From NCBI GenBank assembly GCA_021823385.1, contig JAKAOC010000077.1, positions 1 through 8,450 of the forward strand: a DNA stretch of 8,450 bases, written 5' to 3'. The stretch's first letter is position 1. Every line of letters begins with the position of its first letter. The translations under genes and the position numbers were made by a program. Shown here one piece after another: positions 6,394 to 8,450 of this stretch. Below the pieces are notes generated by a model, which was given only the letters and a program-made list of their open reading frames with translations, had not been told where the DNA came from and ran no database searches. This stretch comes from Actinomycetes bacterium (GTDB lineage Bacteria; Actinomycetota; Acidimicrobiia; Acidimicrobiales; Acidimicrobiaceae).

Positions 6394-7497
6394 TCAAGCG
6401 GTCAGGGTCGCGCAAATCTCGTCGAGTTCGCGATCCGTGGACTTCACGAGTCTTTCTCCTGCGGCCATAAGATCCGCGAGGTTCTGGGGTGTGGCGTCGT
6501 CGATCGACTCCGAGGCGTGTGCAAGGTCGACCTGCAGGCGCCAGTACGCATCGGCGGGAAGCATCTCCCGCAGCTGTCGGTGCACCACATGGCTGGCCCC
6601 GTCCATCAGCACGTGGAGGATTGGCCTGGCCCATTGGGCGAGCCCCCAGTCGCTGACTTCCTGATGCGCCATGGCCCGTTTCGATGAGCCGGTGCCAAGC
6701 GAAACCATCTGCATGTCGAAGTTGCGCCGGTACTTCACCACCTCGGCAAAGGCGCACATGGCGGGGTTGTTGGCGTAGACGCCGCCGTCCAGCAGCAGCT
6801 TCTCGCTCGCGGGGTGGAAACGGGCCGGCTCGAAGTAGGTTGGCGCAGCCGAGGTGGCCCGGCCGGCCATCCACATCGGAAGGTCGTGCTCGCGATCCGA
6901 CTTGGCCGCCATGGAGGTGATGAAATAGGGCTCCCTCGCGCTCAGGTCGTAAGCGGTGAGCAAAACGTCGCACAACGCATCGGAGATCTTGTTACTCCCC
7001 AGGTAGCGGATCAGGGTCGCCTCGATGTACTCGGAGGCGTAGCGATGATGAAGCACGCCGTGCAGCACGGAATGCCCGGTAGGGACGAAGATCTCGTTCG
7101 ATGCCCTCTCGAACATGGCGATCAGCTCGCGTGCGCTCCAGACCGGTGCGCCGTCCGGCCCGGGTGCGACCAGGCCAAGGGCGATTATCCCACCTATCGA
7201 GGTCCCGGCGATCAGGTCGAAGAGGCTTGACGTGGCCTTGCCGGTCCTCGCTTCGAGCTCGGCAAGGACCATTGCTGGGATCACGCCGCGAATCCCGCCT
7301 CCGTCGATGGAAAGGACTCGTACGGGGTTCCTCCAGGCAGGGTCCGGCATCCGCCATGCCCCCGCATGCTCGTCTTCAAGCGGGATGGCCAATTCGCTTC
7401 CCCCCAGCCTTTTCCTCAGGTAAAAGTTACTGCGCCGAAAACGAGTTTGGGGGGTCGGCCACACATCAGGCGGCCCACGCCGCGTATTGAGTGGCAT
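6394..7497 (-). CDS. Patatin-like phospholipase / acyl hydrolase
   Basis: This serine acyl hydrolase of the patatin family has 367 residues from ATG 7497. Such enzymes cleave acyl groups from phospholipids or other lipids with a Ser-Asp dyad. Visible blocks are the oxyanion loop DGGGIRG (65-71), the nucleophile elbow GTSIGG with Ser100, the RATSAAPTYF block (213-222) and DGG with Asp237 followed by YANNP. All catalytic elements are intact, so it should be active. It lacks a signal peptide and is probably cytosolic or membrane-peripheral. The start is uncertain. The frame extends to a TTG at 7620 directly after a stop, without a ribosome site. ATG 7497 has GGGGG upstream, TTG 7392 has GGGGGGAAG, and ATG 7350 lies 15 codons before the DGGG motif. 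The first 25-30 codons from 7497 show weaker third-position G/C bias, so the real protein may be shorter. It is divergent from the gene at 7754. Similar patatins act alone or as CBASS effectors, but no nucleotide cyclase is in view. Confidence 0.88.
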   Translation of the reverse strand: MPLNTRRGPPDVWPTPQTRFRRSNFYLRKRLGGSELAIPLEDEHAGAWRMPDPAWRNPVRVLSIDGGGIRGVIPAMVLAELEARTGKATSSLFDLIAGTSIGGIIALGLVAPGPDGAPVWSARELIAMFERASNEIFVPTGHSVLHGVLHHRYASEYIEATLIRYLGSNKISDALCDVLLTAYDLSAREPYFITSMAAKSDREHDLPMWMAGRATSAAPTYFEPARFHPASEKLLLDGGVYANNPAMCAFAEVVKYRRNFDMQMVSLGTGSSKRAMAHQEVSDWGLAQWARPILHVLMDGASHVVHRQLREMLPADAYWRLQVDLAHASESIDDATPQNLADLMAAGERLVKSTDRELDEICATLTA

Positions 7498-7753
7498 CCG
7501 CGGCCCCCAAAGTTGGAGAAAGTATCGTTCGTATCCGAATGAAATCGGGCGGATGTGACCTTGCCGAGGCTCGCTTTGATTCGGGGCCTGGTCAATTTTG
7601 TTGGAGAAATTCCGCCACAACTAGGTCATGTTGCGATAGGCAGCCTGTTATCCTTTTGCTGTCGCATACGCCGCGTGGAGTCGTGCTTGGTCGCACCGAT
7701 CCTCAGCAAGCGGCTTATCGTGCGCTCGGTCGCGGTCATGAAAAGGGAGTGGC
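7498..7753. other. Divergent intergenic region
   Basis: This stretch separates the patatin gene (minus) from the exported-protein gene (plus) and is visibly less GC-rich than its flanks, especially around 7575-7660. It should hold promoters for both. TATCCT (7649-7654) and TATCGT (7716-7721) fit TANNNT on the plus strand, but neither has a good -35 partner. On the minus strand, TAACTT (7429-7424) lies inside the patatin frame as annotated and would suit a shorter patatin start. No coding sequence is supported here. Confidence 0.45.
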
Positions 7754-8450
7754 GTGTCGTTGGGTCGCGGCATCGGCCGGTGGCTATTTGCCATGGCAGC
7801 ATTGCTGTCTTTGGCACTTTTTCTCTTTAATTCCAGCGATGCATTCGCGTCGCCGTCCGGGACCTGCGTTTACAACTCGACGGCCCAAGACACCGTTTGC
7901 ACCCTCGGATCCTCGATCACCAACACCTCGGTGGCGTCGTCGGACGGCACCTACTGGCTGTTCGTGCTGAACGTGACCCCCTCGGCAGCTCCGGACACCA
8001 TCACCGCCTGCTGGAGCGGGACGCCCCAAAAGCAATACTGCGGATCCAGCAGCACCAAGGGCACCAAGGGCGCCGGCAACACCACCCAGTACATTTTCGA
8101 CGAGAATGCCTCGAACACCGATGCGCAAGGAAACCCGAAGCCGCTTCTGTCGGCGACCGCGGTGATCTCCGGAAACTCCAGCGCCTCCAACTTCGTGTTG
8201 GGCGGCATTCCGGCCGAGTCGTACTGCTCGAGTCTTTCGGGCGAGGATGCCAACGAGACGGTCGGCGCCACCGACACCAATGTGAGCTGCCCCATCGCGT
8301 CCCCTACCACGATTCCGCCGACGACCAGCGCCCCTCCAACCACCTCGGCTCCCGCGACGACGATGGCGCCTCCGGTGACGGTCGCCTCGGCCGCGGCCGC
8401 GAGCAGCGCGCCGCCGGTTTCGACTACCACGACGATAGCACGGCCGCCCC
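7754..8450 (+). CDS. Exported cysteine-containing protein with Pro/Thr-rich tail (partial, runs off the right edge)
   Basis: The frame opens at GTG 7754 and stays open to the window end, giving 232 codons without a stop. GGGAG at 7745-7749 lies four bases before the start. A clear signal peptide spans residues 1-32: basic start, core LFAMAALLSLALFLF, and an A-F-A cleavage site before Ser33. The mature part (33-182) is Ser/Thr/Asn/Gly-rich with six cysteines (38, 49, 86, 96, 158, 179), enough for three disulfides, and alternating hydrophobics that suggest a beta fold. From about 183 it becomes a Pro/Thr/Ser/Ala-rich, mucin-like segment (TTIPPTTSAPPTTSAP), typical of linkers before a cell-surface anchor or second domain, which would lie beyond the window. 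Family not recognised. Several minus-strand frames over this region are mirror effects of its GC bias. Confidence 0.8.
   Translation, partial: MSLGRGIGRWLFAMAALLSLALFLFNSSDAFASPSGTCVYNSTAQDTVCTLGSSITNTSVASSDGTYWLFVLNVTPSAAPDTITACWSGTPQKQYCGSSSTKGTKGAGNTTQYIFDENASNTDAQGNPKPLLSATAVISGNSSASNFVLGGIPAESYCSSLSGEDANETVGATDTNVSCPIASPTTIPPTTSAPPTTSAPATTMAPPVTVASAAAASSAPPVSTTTTIARPP

Noticed and set aside
6394..7497. Calling the patatin a CBASS effector (CapV)
   Set aside because: No nucleotide cyclase or other CBASS gene is visible on either side, and patatins are widespread outside defence systems.
7498..7620. TTG at 7620 as the patatin start
   Set aside because: It follows immediately after an in-frame stop, has no ribosome site, and the first 40 codons lack the usual G/C third-position bias.
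7784..8430. Minus-strand frames 7784-8128 and 7951-8430
   Set aside because: They are Val/Ala/Gly-rich mirror images of the Thr/Pro/Ala-rich plus-strand gene, which has a ribosome site and a signal peptide.

Overview
The window is GC-rich with a strong G/C bias at third codon positions. It uses GTG and TTG starts and reads mostly as tightly packed genes for exported proteins, which fits a soil or environmental actinobacterium. A deep branch such as Acidimicrobiia or Thermoleophilia is only a guess, since no marker gene is present. There is no rRNA, tRNA, CRISPR array, transposase or integrase.

Bases 1-6024 hold a plus-strand run of five genes: the tail of an upstream gene, a signal-peptide protein with a C-terminal membrane anchor, a GH99-like glycosidase lipoprotein, a small exported protein made of two copies of one domain, and a 976-residue secreted purple-acid-phosphatase-like enzyme with three Fn3 modules and a C-terminal jelly-roll domain. 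The first junctions are 4-base stop/start overlaps (ATGA, GTGA, ATGA). The last junction has a 41-base gap with a perfect C6/G6 hairpin and a strong Shine-Dalgarno. All four complete proteins carry export signals, so the run looks like a cell-envelope or extracellular glycan/phosphate module. The combined function is inference.

Bases 6025-6102 are a spacer with an orphan ribosome-binding site and a TAAATT box seven bases before a small GTG-started gene (6103-6306), which encodes a Cys/His protein of 67 residues. It is followed by a convergent minus-strand patatin-like phospholipase (6394 to about 7497) with its catalytic Ser/Asp dyad intact.

Bases 7498-7753 are a divergent intergenic region. 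From 7754 to the right edge runs the start of another exported protein: signal peptide, six-cysteine domain, then a Pro/Thr-rich tail cut off by the window end.

The most notable content is the coupled run of exported proteins, with its phosphatase-Fn3-jelly-roll fusion and the duplicated-domain protein of unknown family beside it. No defence system, phage or mobile element is supported.
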